A DNA stretch of 64,000 nucleotides from Nymphaea colorata. Taxonomy: Eukaryota > Streptophyta > Magnoliopsida > Nymphaeales > Nymphaeaceae. Position 1 is the first letter of the stretch. Every line of letters starts with the position of its first letter. The position numbers and the translations under genes are program-made. The stretch lies in the NCBI RefSeq assembly GCF_008831285.2, contig NW_022204508.1, positions 930,001 through 994,000 of the forward strand. The letters are read 5' to 3'. Below are positions 22,311-32,253 of this stretch, one piece after another. The notes beneath the pieces were generated by a model. That model ran no database searches, had not been told where the DNA came from, and worked only from the letters and a program-made list of their open reading frames with translations.

Positions 22311-23154
22311 GGGGAATTAATCTTGACTTAGCCGCGCTTGGACCAGTGAAGAGTAAGCATCCACGGACAGTGCAGCAGTCAGGACTTCAGACTTTCAGTA
22401 GGATTTCTTTTCAGGACTTTGTTTTCAGAACTAGGCGTATTGCGGTTTTCTGGACTGTAACAGTTGGCGACAGTGTATCAGCGATTTCATGGGGCAAACG
22501 AAGTCGGATTTGCCTCAAATTTGGTGGACAGACTCTTAATAATATGTGCTACAAAAGCTATTTAGGCTTCAGAAGATATTCTGCCCTAAACAGGACGTTT
22601 TTGGCCCTGCAACGTGCTAAAAGCCTGAACGGACAGAACCTGTTCGCGGAGCAGTTTGGCCAGAAGATTGCGTAGTTTCAGAGACTTCCCGAGGTCAAAA
22701 CGAGCTGAAATTTTCAGCATAGTCAGATAACTATCTCCTCTTAGTGCTGACAAAGTTTGAAGTCAAAACTCCACCGTTTGATATTTCTGTGCGTAAGTCC
22801 TTGAGGTGTCTTAAAACAGTCTGGACTAAGGGTGTGCACACCGCACCACCCTAGGGTACTCGAGCTCGAAGTTGCTGTCGAGGCATCAGGCGGATGCGAC
22901 AGTTAGGCCTCTCTCTTTAGGCCCAGCTGAGAGCAAGAGATAGTCACCGAGGTGCCAGGCGGAAACCAGTTCCTCCTCCCTTAGCGCACACAGGGCAGAA
23001 GTGTGGCTGATAGACAAGGGCAGAACAACGGTTTACAGCAGGTTCTTCGCAGCATAGGATTTTTTCTTTAAGAGTGGCAGTGTGACCGTTTGTTTGGTTT
23101 CAGCAGTAGCGTAGGCTTTGCTTTGGCAGTTTGCTTGGTAGATTAGAAGGCGGA
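22311..23154 (+). mobile_element. Retrotransposon leader region, apparently noncoding
   Basis: This 0.84 kb between primer-binding site and first ORF shows no protein domain. One open frame (22,292-22,675) begins at a non-ATG codon, overlaps the primer-binding site and has no recognisable motif, so I do not call it. The leader is where a packaging or dimerisation signal would be expected in a non-autonomous element, but no specific structure can be claimed by eye. Confidence 0.7.
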
Positions 23155-24849
23155 ATGAGGTGCTCGTCTAATAGAGCAGAAATGGACATACTCCTTAGCA
23201 CCTTCGAAAATGGCGTTTGCATTCGGACAGATACGTTGATCCATGGACATACTAGGGATCAAGCTCCAAAGTGGACTTATGTCCAAGTTGGCAGTAATCC
23301 CACGTGTGACTTGACACTCCGACACCCTAGCATAAAAGGGCGTCACTTTGAGTTAGCCATACGTAAGGACACCCAAGAAATGTGGATCGCCAAAATCACT
23401 TACACGGGTAGACTTATGGTGGATGGACACGAAGTAGAACATCGAGATTGGGCGCCAATCTATCATGGAGAAGTTATCCAAGTGGGGTTCTCAAAATTCC
23501 GCTTAGTGCTAGAAGAAAGACTCTCCCCCGTGACCGAGAAGCAAAAAGAATATCATTATGAGTCCAGCGGCGAAGATGAGCAGAATGACCAAAGCACAAG
23601 GTCTCTTACGTGGGACGAAGTGCTCAACAAGATGAACGCCATGCTCGCCAGGATGGATCACAGAGAGGCGATCAGAAACAAGAAAATAGCCAGCGATAAT
23701 AGACGGACTGAGCTTACTACAGAATCTGAAACTGAATCAGATTTGTCTAGTGAGGATGAAAAGTCCTCCCCTTCTCCAAAGACGCCTAAGAAAATAGTGC
23801 CAAAAGAGTACGAATTAGAAAGCGAAGAAGAGACTTCGTCTGAAACCGAAGATGATAGTAGCACGGATTCTTCAAGCGATGAAGAGATAGAAGTGCCAAG
23901 TCGGGAGTGTGCCAATATCGGCGCCCTCAAGCCTTCAGAACGTGCAAGGACTGAAATTTCAGAAAAAGGGATACTTGGAGCCCCTCCTAGCGTTATCCCT
24001 AGTAGCAGCACGAGTATCACGTCAAAGGATACTAAAGGCATACTTGGCCCAGCCAAGACACTAAGTGCTATACGGCTTTTGGAATGGGTTCAACCTAGAA
24101 CAACAAGTGAGAACCAAAGGCCCAACCAGCAAAATGAGTCGGTAGGACGGAAAGACATGAAGCACTCCAATGGCATCTACGAAGGATTACTTCCCCTACC
24201 TACCCAGACGTCAGAACAAATAAGGGAAAGTAATAGAGCGTGTCCAAACTCAAACGAAGAGTGTTCATCTAGCCTAACACGAGCAGAAAGTAGGGCGACC
24301 CCTCTCGAAGGACTAACACCTGAGGCAAGTCCCAAAGAGAGGCCAAGGCAAAGCAACGAAGAACTCTTCACCCCAACTTCACCTTTCAGATGGGCAGATG
24401 AGCCATGGAACCGTGAACCCCTAGAGCGAACAGAAATGAAAACAATGGGGCAGCCAGCCACGGGCAGCAAAGGGTTGTTACCACCTCCTAGCATCCTTAA
24501 GAACCAACCTAAGGAGGGTGGTATGGATCACGACTTCTTAGAGTCTCCCAAAAATGCACGAAGGAAACTCCAACAAGGGGCGACTCAAGAATTGGCAAGT
24601 CAAAACGCCAAAGTAGTTAGAGCCCAAGACAAGAGACCCTCTCTTGTTCAGCGCCAAGAAGGAAAAGAGGTAGTTGCCACCTCTAAGAGAAACAAAAAGG
24701 GCTCCAAACCCGGGTGTAAGCAAAGAACCAAACCGCTTAGCATCCGGGAGCAGTTTGAAGAAGAGCTCCTAGCAAAGAAGACGGAATCCTCCCCAAGTCT
24801 GAAGAGGAAAGCGAGAATGTTGTTGAGGAACGTCATGGCCTTAAGATGA
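23155..24849 (+). CDS. LTR-retrotransposon ORF1 protein with N-terminal FHA-like domain
   Basis: The frame encodes 564 residues from the first in-frame ATG (23,155). A second ATG (23,182) has a better context (G at -3 and G at +4) and is the only start retained in the 17.7-kb copy. Residues about 40-119 follow the FHA order: VGS-x3-CDLTL, then IKGRHFEL at the usual SRxH site, TGRLMVDGHEV at the NGTxVNG site, and HGEVIQVG before the final strand. FHA domains bind phosphothreonine peptides. Here the usual Ser is Lys and the Asn is Thr, while Gly, the Arg-His pair and the hydrophobic pattern remain, so phosphopeptide binding is uncertain. A basic segment (about 158-178), an acidic Ser/Thr tract with CK2-like sites (about 185-248), four [KE]G[IL]L motifs and a basic C-terminus follow. 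No gag zinc knuckle, protease, RT, RNase H or integrase is seen. Function unknown; a gag-like, chromatin-targeting or host-captured role are options. Confidence 0.72.
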   Translation: MRCSSNRAEMDILLSTFENGVCIRTDTLIHGHTRDQAPKWTYVQVGSNPTCDLTLRHPSIKGRHFELAIRKDTQEMWIAKITYTGRLMVDGHEVEHRDWAPIYHGEVIQVGFSKFRLVLEERLSPVTEKQKEYHYESSGEDEQNDQSTRSLTWDEVLNKMNAMLARMDHREAIRNKKIASDNRRTELTTESETESDLSSEDEKSSPSPKTPKKIVPKEYELESEEETSSETEDDSSTDSSSDEEIEVPSRECANIGALKPSERARTEISEKGILGAPPSVIPSSSTSITSKDTKGILGPAKTLSAIRLLEWVQPRTTSENQRPNQQNESVGRKDMKHSNGIYEGLLPLPTQTSEQIRESNRACPNSNEECSSSLTRAESRATPLEGLTPEASPKERPRQSNEELFTPTSPFRWADEPWNREPLERTEMKTMGQPATGSKGLLPPPSILKNQPKEGGMDHDFLESPKNARRKLQQGATQELASQNAKVVRAQDKRPSLVQRQEGKEVVATSKRNKKGSKPGCKQRTKPLSIREQFEEELLAKKTESSPSLKRKARMLLRNVMALR

Positions 24850-25412
24850 CAGATATAGGAGCAGCCAGTGAGCAGTACACCGTGACCACCTTAGCCTCTT
24901 CCCAGCGTCAAATACAGTCTAGGAAAGGTGGTCGGCAACATAATTTACCTACTCTGGGCAATTACATTGAAAAACTCTACCCAGAGCATTGGAAAGCATA
25001 CCAATTTCCAGACTCTCCAAACTGTAGTCGGGAATTGAGGGACCCTCATAACTCCCTTAATCCAAACATGTCAGGCTTATTACTAGGCCCCGACTATAGT
25101 AAGCGCGCAGCAGAAGCGCAGTGGCCTGTCCTAGTGAGCAGCAACACTTGGCAATCGCAAAAACACGGGCAGACCACCACACAGAAGAAGAGCGTAAGTG
25201 GAAGCAAACAGCTGCAAGGGCAGCAAAGGCTTCACATCGGGCAGCTGCCTAGAGATTACGGCCCCGAACGGATACATCAAGAAACGAGTAAGACAACTCG
25301 GGTCTTCACCCGGAATTTCAAGAAAGGGCCGAGAGGAAGTTTCCTCAACCAGAGGAACTCCATAGAAGTACTACCCCGGACTATGGACCAAAAGAAAAAT
25401 TTATGTGGGTAG
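24846..25412 (+). CDS. ORF2 of the non-autonomous retrotransposon, unknown function
   Basis: This 188-residue frame begins at the ATG of an ATGA overlap with the ORF1 stop and ends 76 bp before the LTR. The product is polar and rich in Gln, Lys, Ser and Arg. A moderately hydrophobic stretch (LGNYIEKLYPEHWKAYQF, about residues 37-54) is the only part resembling a folded segment. I recognise no gag, zinc-knuckle, protease or polymerase motif. The overlap suggests coupled reinitiation or a frameshift extension of ORF1, or the ORF may be a remnant of a longer ancestral frame. Among the copies here only this one retains it, so conservation cannot be tested within the window. Confidence 0.5.
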   Translation: MTDIGAASEQYTVTTLASSQRQIQSRKGGRQHNLPTLGNYIEKLYPEHWKAYQFPDSPNCSRELRDPHNSLNPNMSGLLLGPDYSKRAAEAQWPVLVSSNTWQSQKHGQTTTQKKSVSGSKQLQGQQRLHIGQLPRDYGPERIHQETSKTTRVFTRNFKKGPRGSFLNQRNSIEVLPRTMDQKKNLCG

Positions 25413-25474
25413 CACGTGGAACTCAGACCCATCCGGAAAAAGGTAAAGCAAGAGCTTGGGGACAAGCTCATTTT

Positions 25475-25486
25475 AAGGAGGGTGGA
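25475..25486 (+). other. Polypurine tract
   Basis: AAGGAGGGTGGA lies two bases before the LTR start TGTTACG (25,489). In LTR retrotransposons this tract primes plus-strand DNA synthesis and defines the 5' end of the 3' LTR. The same tract flanks the minus-strand LTR at 9,653-9,664, which confirms the LTR border. Confidence 0.88.
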
Positions 25487-25488
25487 TC

Positions 25489-28400
25489 TGTTACGAGCCA
25501 AAAATCCCGCCATCTTGTAAGGGCTGAACCAAGGACCAAGCTGGGTCCAACTAGGCTCGTAAGGGCTGGACGTGAGTCCAGCAAGGTATCTAGGCCAGCT
25601 TCAGAGGAATACTTACAGCTTGGAGTTCTTGTAGTGGGCGGAGCAGGCGGAGCAACAACGGCCAAGCGTGAGCGAAATTGGATTAAACCTCAAGGTGGCT
25701 TTGATCCGTTTTTAGGAATTTCCCGAACTTGAACGGTCTAACCTATAGTCGAGTCCTAATCCGAGTTCGCACGAGGTAGTCTAGTCGAACCTAGGCAAAA
25801 GGGGGTTGAGCCGGTCCAAGCTCAACCATGCGCCCAAGCAAGTGGATCCAAATGATCCACGGACCATTTTATTTGGACGAATAGCGTCCATTAGGATTGA
25901 GTTATTGGAGCTCGTTTTTGGATCCCATGGAGTTCCGTTTTTGGACCCCATTGAGTTCCGTTTTTGGATCCCATGGAGCTCCGTTTTTGGATTTCATTTG
26001 AGTTCCGTTTTTGGATCCATTTGAGTCCGTTTTTGATTTGTTTCTTTAGTGAACCGGTTCGGAATGTGAACCGAGTTGCTTAGGAGATTATTTAAAGGAT
26101 TGAATTCATGTAAATGTTATGCTTTTGAATAATGAAAATGAATTGAGGAATTGTGTTGGGCGGAATGCCCTTTCTCTCTCTCGTACTCCCCTTGGCTCAC
26201 CCCTCTCCCGCGGTGGTCTCCCTTCTCTCCTTGGCGTCCCTCCTCATCCATGGCGCAGCCTCTTCTCCTCCACTCGTCCTCAAGGTATCTCCCTAGCCTA
26301 ACGTCATCTCTCTTGGCGTCATCTACCTTTCAAACCCCAAGGTGAAGATCTGCATCGTCTTCAGCCCTCTTGTCAACCGAAGGTCTCCCTCTTCCACTCG
26401 ACCTTGTTTTCTGGTTTCTTCCTCTCCCCCTCGACCTAAGGATCACGGCCTAAGGATAGCAGCAAGCTCCGGCGCGCGGCGTCTCCAACGGACCACGAAG
26501 AATACCCCACGAGCATTTTCTTGAGGCACGGTGCCTTCCTTCTCAAGCACAAAGAAGGTTGTGAGGCTGTCTTCATCCCGGGAAGGCTGCAGCAACTTGG
26601 GCGACCTGGTAGCAGCAGCAAAAGACATCAAAGTAGCGCAAGAGAAAAAGGTTAGTACGAAGAGAAAACAAGAAAAGTTAGTGAGCAACACGTTGCTCGG
26701 TTTTGATCTTGAGTTCGGCTAGAAGATGGATTTCAATCCCTCGGTGTAAACCCGTGAGATTGAGCTCACATCCCGTGGCTGAAAACAGAATTAAACCCTT
26801 GCTTACGCGTCTCAAGAACTCCTTGGCTTTCTTGAGTTCTTTCCCTCACGCTACGCACGAAGGTTCCCCACGAGCGTCCTCAAAAAAGGGCCTCTTTGGT
26901 TGCCTCCGTTTTTGGGCAAAACGGATGCACAAATCCAGCAAGCAAAAAGGGCTTGCAAAGTGCATCAAAAGGGGTCAAAACAAAGAAAGAAATACAAAAA
27001 AGAAGACGCCCCATCAAAAGGAATCAAACGGCTGAATTTGAGCTTCATCCGGCTACTCGTTCTCGTGTTTTAGGCCCGGCCTGAACCCTGCAATTTCCGG
27101 TGAACTTTCTGTGATTCCGGCCAGACTTTGGCCCTTTTCTGGCGTGGACTAATCTGCCCCTGACGTGGAACTGTTCAATAACAAGCTGAGGGATTCTGGT
27201 CCATTGTTGGAGGAGCGCACTAGGGTAAATCACCCTAGCCGCCGGTGCTAGCTCGCACCTTCCTTGGCCGCCGGTCTTCATTTGGTAAGTCCTATTCTTT
27301 CTCTCTTTTGTTTAATCCTAGCCCTTGAGTGAGCCACGTGTCAGCCATCCCCTTAGCCTCCCAGATTTACCTAGCCACCTGTCCCACTTGGTTGATTCGG
27401 TCCCAGCCGAGAATCATCCAAGACTCCATCGAATTCCCCCAAATCCGGTAAATCCCTCTCCTCGCAATCTCCTTACCAATTTTGTTGCCAATCTTGTAGT
27501 CAACCGAGTCCTTCCTCTCATCTTAGCCATTGGTGTCGCCACGTGTCGTCATCCCAGCCTGCAGCTCCTGCCACCTCACCAGCTAGTCCCTCCTTCCTTG
27601 TCGAGCAGCCTACCCCACGCGTTTTCACCTTTTCCCTCGCATAATCCCTCTACCGTTTTTGTTGACTCTCACACGTATTTCCATTTTGGTGGAGCGTTGT
27701 GAGAACGCCACCTCCTCCTCTTCCCTATCCGAGCCCCTTCCTTTTTGTTAGCCCCAAGCCTCATCACCAGGTCACCACTCCCTCTCGAGACCTTGGCCCC
27801 ACACGTTTTACCTTTCTCATCCCTTAGAGCCCTTGCCGATTTCGTAGAGGCCATCACACGTTTTCCTTTTGGAAGTGAGGTCTAGGAATTCGCCACCTCC
27901 TCCTTGCCCCAGCTCGTCTCCTCCATTTTTGGTATCTTACCTTAGCTCCTCTCCACCTCACCTTCCCTAATTATTACCCACCTGAACCGAGCCAGCTTTC
28001 CCCCTCTATGTCGCACACCATTCCTTTGTAGGTCCCACGGTTTACACTTGTCAACGTTGGAGCCAACCTTGTTATCGCACTTCCCCCTTTCTTTTCCTCC
28101 ACCGTCTTTAGTCCCTCTCGCATGGAGTTCTCCCCTTGCCCTCATGCTCTTACCTTGAGTGTTAGCCAGCTTTACCCCTTTAGCTCTTGCCTAATCCCTT
28201 TCTTGTCGAGTCACCCCTTGTGTCCCTCGTGAAGAAGAGAAGAAGGAGTCCCCACGCGCCTAACGTTGAAGTCTTACCTTTTTGGCATTAGCCACGTGCC
28301 CTCCCCTTTCCTACGAGCTAGGAAAGGAACTTAACGCCAATTCAATCCTTATACCTTAGGAAAGAATTGGAATCCCTTCCTTATTCGCTAGTCTCTCTCT

Positions 28401-29888
28401 AGCGATCCTCTTAGCTCTAATTTCCATTTTGGAATTAGACGCCCTTTTCCTCCTCTACCGAAGGAAGGAAATCTCCACGCCACCCTTGCCTCTTGGTAAG
28501 TGGCATCCTCACATCTCCCTCTTTCTTAGTTAGGAAGTCGCCACCTGGCCTCACAACACCCCTTAGGAGCCCACGACCCACTCGTGTCAATCTTCACTAG
28601 TTAGGTAAGCCAGCACCGTATCCTCCCTTGCTCTCCTCTAGTCAAGCCTTGACGCATCACTCCCTAGTTAACCTCTCTAGGTCGACCTCACCTACTTGGG
28701 CAACCTAATCCCCTTGAGCCTCCTTTCCTCTTATTTGGGAAAGTAGCCTAGGTCCTAAGGCAGCCAATGTCAACGCTGCCTAAGTGATTTGGACCCACCT
28801 CTTGCACGGCTAGACCCAAGCCGCCACCTCCCTTCCGCACCTTCCTCATTCCTTAGCGTCTTGACTTGATTCAAGTCAACCCAGCCGCATCTGAACCTAA
28901 GCCAGTCCTTAGTCCACCTTGTCCCTGCTGACCTTCAGCCTTGACTTAGCTCACCTAAGCCACGACCTAGCCAGCCATCCATAGTCGGACCTCCCTCGTA
29001 GCTAGGTCTGCCCGAGCTCTAGACCGAGCTCTTCTCCTTTCCGTAGCTAGATTCTCCCGGGTTCTATACCGAACCCAGCCCTTCCGAAGGTCATCCCCAC
29101 GCACAGCGGGACCCTTCCAGCTTCGGCCTTTCGCTTGCTGCCGCGCTCCCTTCACGGCTAGGCGGGCCTCTTCCAGCAGTAGCTCGTGACTCGCGGCTGC
29201 CTCTTGCTCACGGCCAGGAGGGCCGTAGTCCAGCAACACGCCCGGCGTCCTTAGCCGGCCATTTGAAGACTTCCGGTGTAACTTCCACCTCGTCGCGGGA
29301 TCCAGTCCGCTACCTTCCTCATCCGGAATCCTCCTCAATTGTTGCTGCATTGCCCGAGGTCAGGGATTCACCTCGTGGCCACCTTGCTGACAGCCAAGAC
29401 TAGCTTGGCCGGTAACGCCCTCTCACTCCCTTGTAGTTTCGCGGGTCGGGTGCACTTGCTTTCGTATTTGCTTGAGCCCGGCTTCGGCCTTGGTTGATTC
29501 TAGCGGTACCTCGACGGCCCTTGGCCTAGACACGATCACTAATCAACGAGCCTACCTAGGGTATTGGGTGTGGTTTGTTACGAGTAGTTGTGGTTTGTGT
29601 GGTTTGATGGTTTGAATTGAGTGAGTTGCGAGAGTACTATTGTATCGCGCACGCTTGTACGGCCTCACATCCCTCGTAGTTTTCGGTAGTAGGTTTTGAT
29701 TTAGTTAGGTTTTTTGGGATTACCCCATCCGTGTATTCACGTCCTATTGGGTTTGCGCCGGGGTCCTGTCCGGCCGGGTAGTTCCTTGTATTATTTGTTT
29801 AGGTCTCTTTGGTCTAGATTCCTCGAGGTGATCTTGGCAGTAGGACATCGACTCCTTGGGTCGGCCCGTTGGGGTCGGGATGCTAACA
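25489..29888 (+). mobile_element. Complete large LTR (4.4 kb), reference copy
   Basis: It starts TGTTACGAGCC and ends GATGCTAACA, giving the 5-bp terminal inverted repeat TGTTA/TAACA. At 4,400 bp it is longer than the 3.2-kb internal domain, as in LARD elements. In order it holds five 25-bp repeats (about 25,910-26,035), the GAACCGGTTC palindrome and half-site near 26,051, a TATTTAA box near 26,089 that could be a promoter, a long pyrimidine-rich stretch (27,280-28,900) with repeated GCCACCTCCTCC modules, and the GGCC-N5-GGCC pair near 29,156 and 29,211. An antisense 127-codon ORF (28,967-29,350) recurs in other LTRs; no function is assigned. The base after the LTR is the start of another primer-binding site, not a target-site duplication. 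Confidence 0.92.
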
Positions 29889-29902
29889 ATTGGTCTCATT
29901 CA
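29889..29902. other. Retrotransposon/satellite junction
   Basis: After the LTR end come AT and TGGT, the first bases of the primer-binding site. The sequence then changes to CTCATTCA and runs into satellite. The element therefore continued into a further internal domain that was cut within the first four bases of the primer site. Base composition switches here from GC-balanced to strongly AT-rich. Confidence 0.85.
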
Positions 29903-30837
29903 TTCAATTAAGTATGCGTGATCAAATGAATCACTTAAATGTCACTCGTATCGAGACGAGTGATTTAGTGTGCGTATGGATACAAATGAATGAGATGTAA
30001 CAACATGTTCAACTTATTGAACAAACTACAAGGGATCAAACTAAACTAATCCATAGGTCTCCTTTACATCCATATAAACTTGTGAGTTTTTATCGTTTAA
30101 ATCGTTGATCATAGATGTCATAACGAGTGAAACACATTAGGTTAATTATAAGACACCAAATGAATCACTCAAATCTCATTTATTTTCACACAAACTTGTG
30201 ATTTGAATTCACTTAATCTAGCAATATGGATGTAACAACAAGTTAAGCACATTCAATTAAGTATGTGTGATCATTTGAATCACTTAAATCGCACTTGTAT
30301 TGATACAAACTTGTGATTTCAATCATTTAGATCGTGCACTATAGTTGTAACAATAAATTCAACTCATCGGACTAACTACACGCGTTTGTGTCCACATGAA
30401 CATGTGATTTCAATCATTTAAATCATTCATTATATATGTATTCCAAACGAACTTCTGGTATCAAAGCCACTAGGTCATTCTATACGTAAGTAAGAAATGG
30501 TCACGCACATTTAATTAAATACAAGTGATCAATTATATGTAATAACAAGTGAAAATGAATCACTTAATCTCTCAATTAAATATAAGTGATCAAATATATG
30601 TAATAACAAGTGAAACACATTAGGTTACTTACAAGACACCAAATGAATCACTCCAATATCATTCATTTTCATACAAACCTATGATTTTAATCTACTAAAT
30701 CATTTAATATAGACGTAACAACAAGTTAAGCACATTCAATTACGTATGCGTGATAAAATGAATCACTTAAATCTCACTCGTATTGATACGAACTTGTGAT
30801 TTCAATTCCTTACATCGATCACCATAGATGTAAGAAC

Positions 30838-30857
30838 TAGTTCAACTTATTGAACTA
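30838..30857. repeat. Perfect 8-bp dyad, recurrent in the HOR
   Basis: TAGTTCAA, CTTA, TTGAACTA form an 8-bp perfect inverted repeat with a 4-base spacer. It recurs once per full HOR (for example about 33,996, 36,554, 43,056, 59,941 and 63,902). A weaker sibling, GTTCAA-CTTA-TTGAAC, lies just after each HOR marker. Confidence 0.85.
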
Positions 30858-32077
30858 ACTACAAGGGATCAAACTAATGCATAGGTCTCCTTTATATCCA
30901 TACAAACTTGTAAGTTTTAATCATTTAAATCATTGATCAAAGATGTAATAACAAGTGAAACACAATAGGTTAACTACAAGACACCAAATGAATCACTCGA
31001 ATATCATTCATTTTCGCACAAACTTGTGATTTCAATCTACTAAATCATTTATTATAGATGTAACAACAAGTTAAACACATTCAATTAAGTATGCACGATT
31101 ATATGAATCACTTAAATCTCCCTTGTATTCGTACGAACATGTGATTTCAAACCTTTAGAACGTTCCCAATAGATGTAACAGTAAATTCAATTCATCGGAC
31201 TAACTACACGTGTACAAATATAGTGACTTCAACCATTTGTATCCATATAAACTTGTGATTTCAACCATTTAAATCATTCATTATAGATGTAATAACAAGT
31301 GAAATACATTAGATTAACTATAAGGGACCAATATAGTGACTTGACTCTCATTCATTTCCAAACGGACTTCTTTTTTCAAGCCACTAAGTCATTCTATACG
31401 TATGTAACAAATGGTTACGCACATTCAATTAAATATAAGTTATCAAATGTATGTAAGAACAAGTAAAAATGAATCACATAATCTCTCGATTAAACATAAG
31501 TGATCAAATGTATGTAATAACAAGTGAAACACATTAAGTTACCTGTAAAACACCAAATGAATCACTCGAATCCCATTCATTTTCATATAAACCTATGATT
31601 TGAATTTACTAAATCATTTAATATAAACGTAACAACAAGTTAAGTACATTCAATTAAATATGCGTGATCAATTGAATCACATAAATCCCACTCGTATTGA
31701 TGTGAACTTGTGCATCGATCACTATAGATGTAACAACATGTTCAACTTATCGTACAAACTAGAAAGGATCAAACTAATGCATAGGTCTCCTTTATATCCA
31801 TATAAACTTGTGAGTTTTAATTATTTAAATCATTGATCGTGGATGTAATAACATGTGAAACACGTTAGGTTAACTATAAGACACCAAATGAATCACTCGA
31901 ATCACATTCATTTTCATACAAACTTGTTATTTCAGTTCACTTAATCAAGCAACATGGATGTAACAATAAGTTAAGCACATTCAATTAAGTATGTGTGATC
32001 ATTTGAATCACTTAAATCGCACTTGTATTGATACGAAGTTGTAATTTCAATCCTTTAGATCCTGCACTATAGTCGTA

Positions 32078-32253
32078 CCAATACGAGTAAGATTTAAGTG
32101 ATTCATATGATCACGCATACTTTATTGAATGTACTTGACTTATTGTTATATCCATGTTAAATGATTTAGTAGATTGAAATCACAGGCTTGCATGAAAATG
32201 AATGAGATTTGAGTGATTCATTTGGTGCCCTATTGTTAACCTAATTCACTTGT
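32078..32253 (-). repeat. Inverted satellite segment inside the HOR (type copy)
   Basis: About 176 bp, or 1.5 monomers, lie in reverse orientation relative to the rest of the array: their reverse complement follows the usual order CACCAAATGAATCACTC, CTCATTCATTTTCATGC, TGTGATTTCAATCTAC. The segment recurs at the same HOR position near 34,634, 37,234, 41,138, 44,293, 48,557, 52,690 (degraded), 54,889, 58,033 and 61,160. The inversion therefore predates amplification of the HOR. Confidence 0.9.

Noticed and set aside
22292-22675. 127-codon ORF in the retrotransposon leader
   Set aside because: It starts at a non-ATG codon inside the primer-binding site and shows no domain.
22291-25488. Reverse transcriptase, integrase or gag zinc knuckle in the internal domain
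   Set aside because: I looked in both ORFs for YxDD, DDE and CCHC patterns and found none; the element is treated as non-autonomous.
1-29888. Host gene exons hidden in the LTR cluster
   Set aside because: All of the sequence except the foldback element and a few dozen bases near 823-868 and 3,903-3,932 is accounted for by LTR or internal-domain copies of one family.
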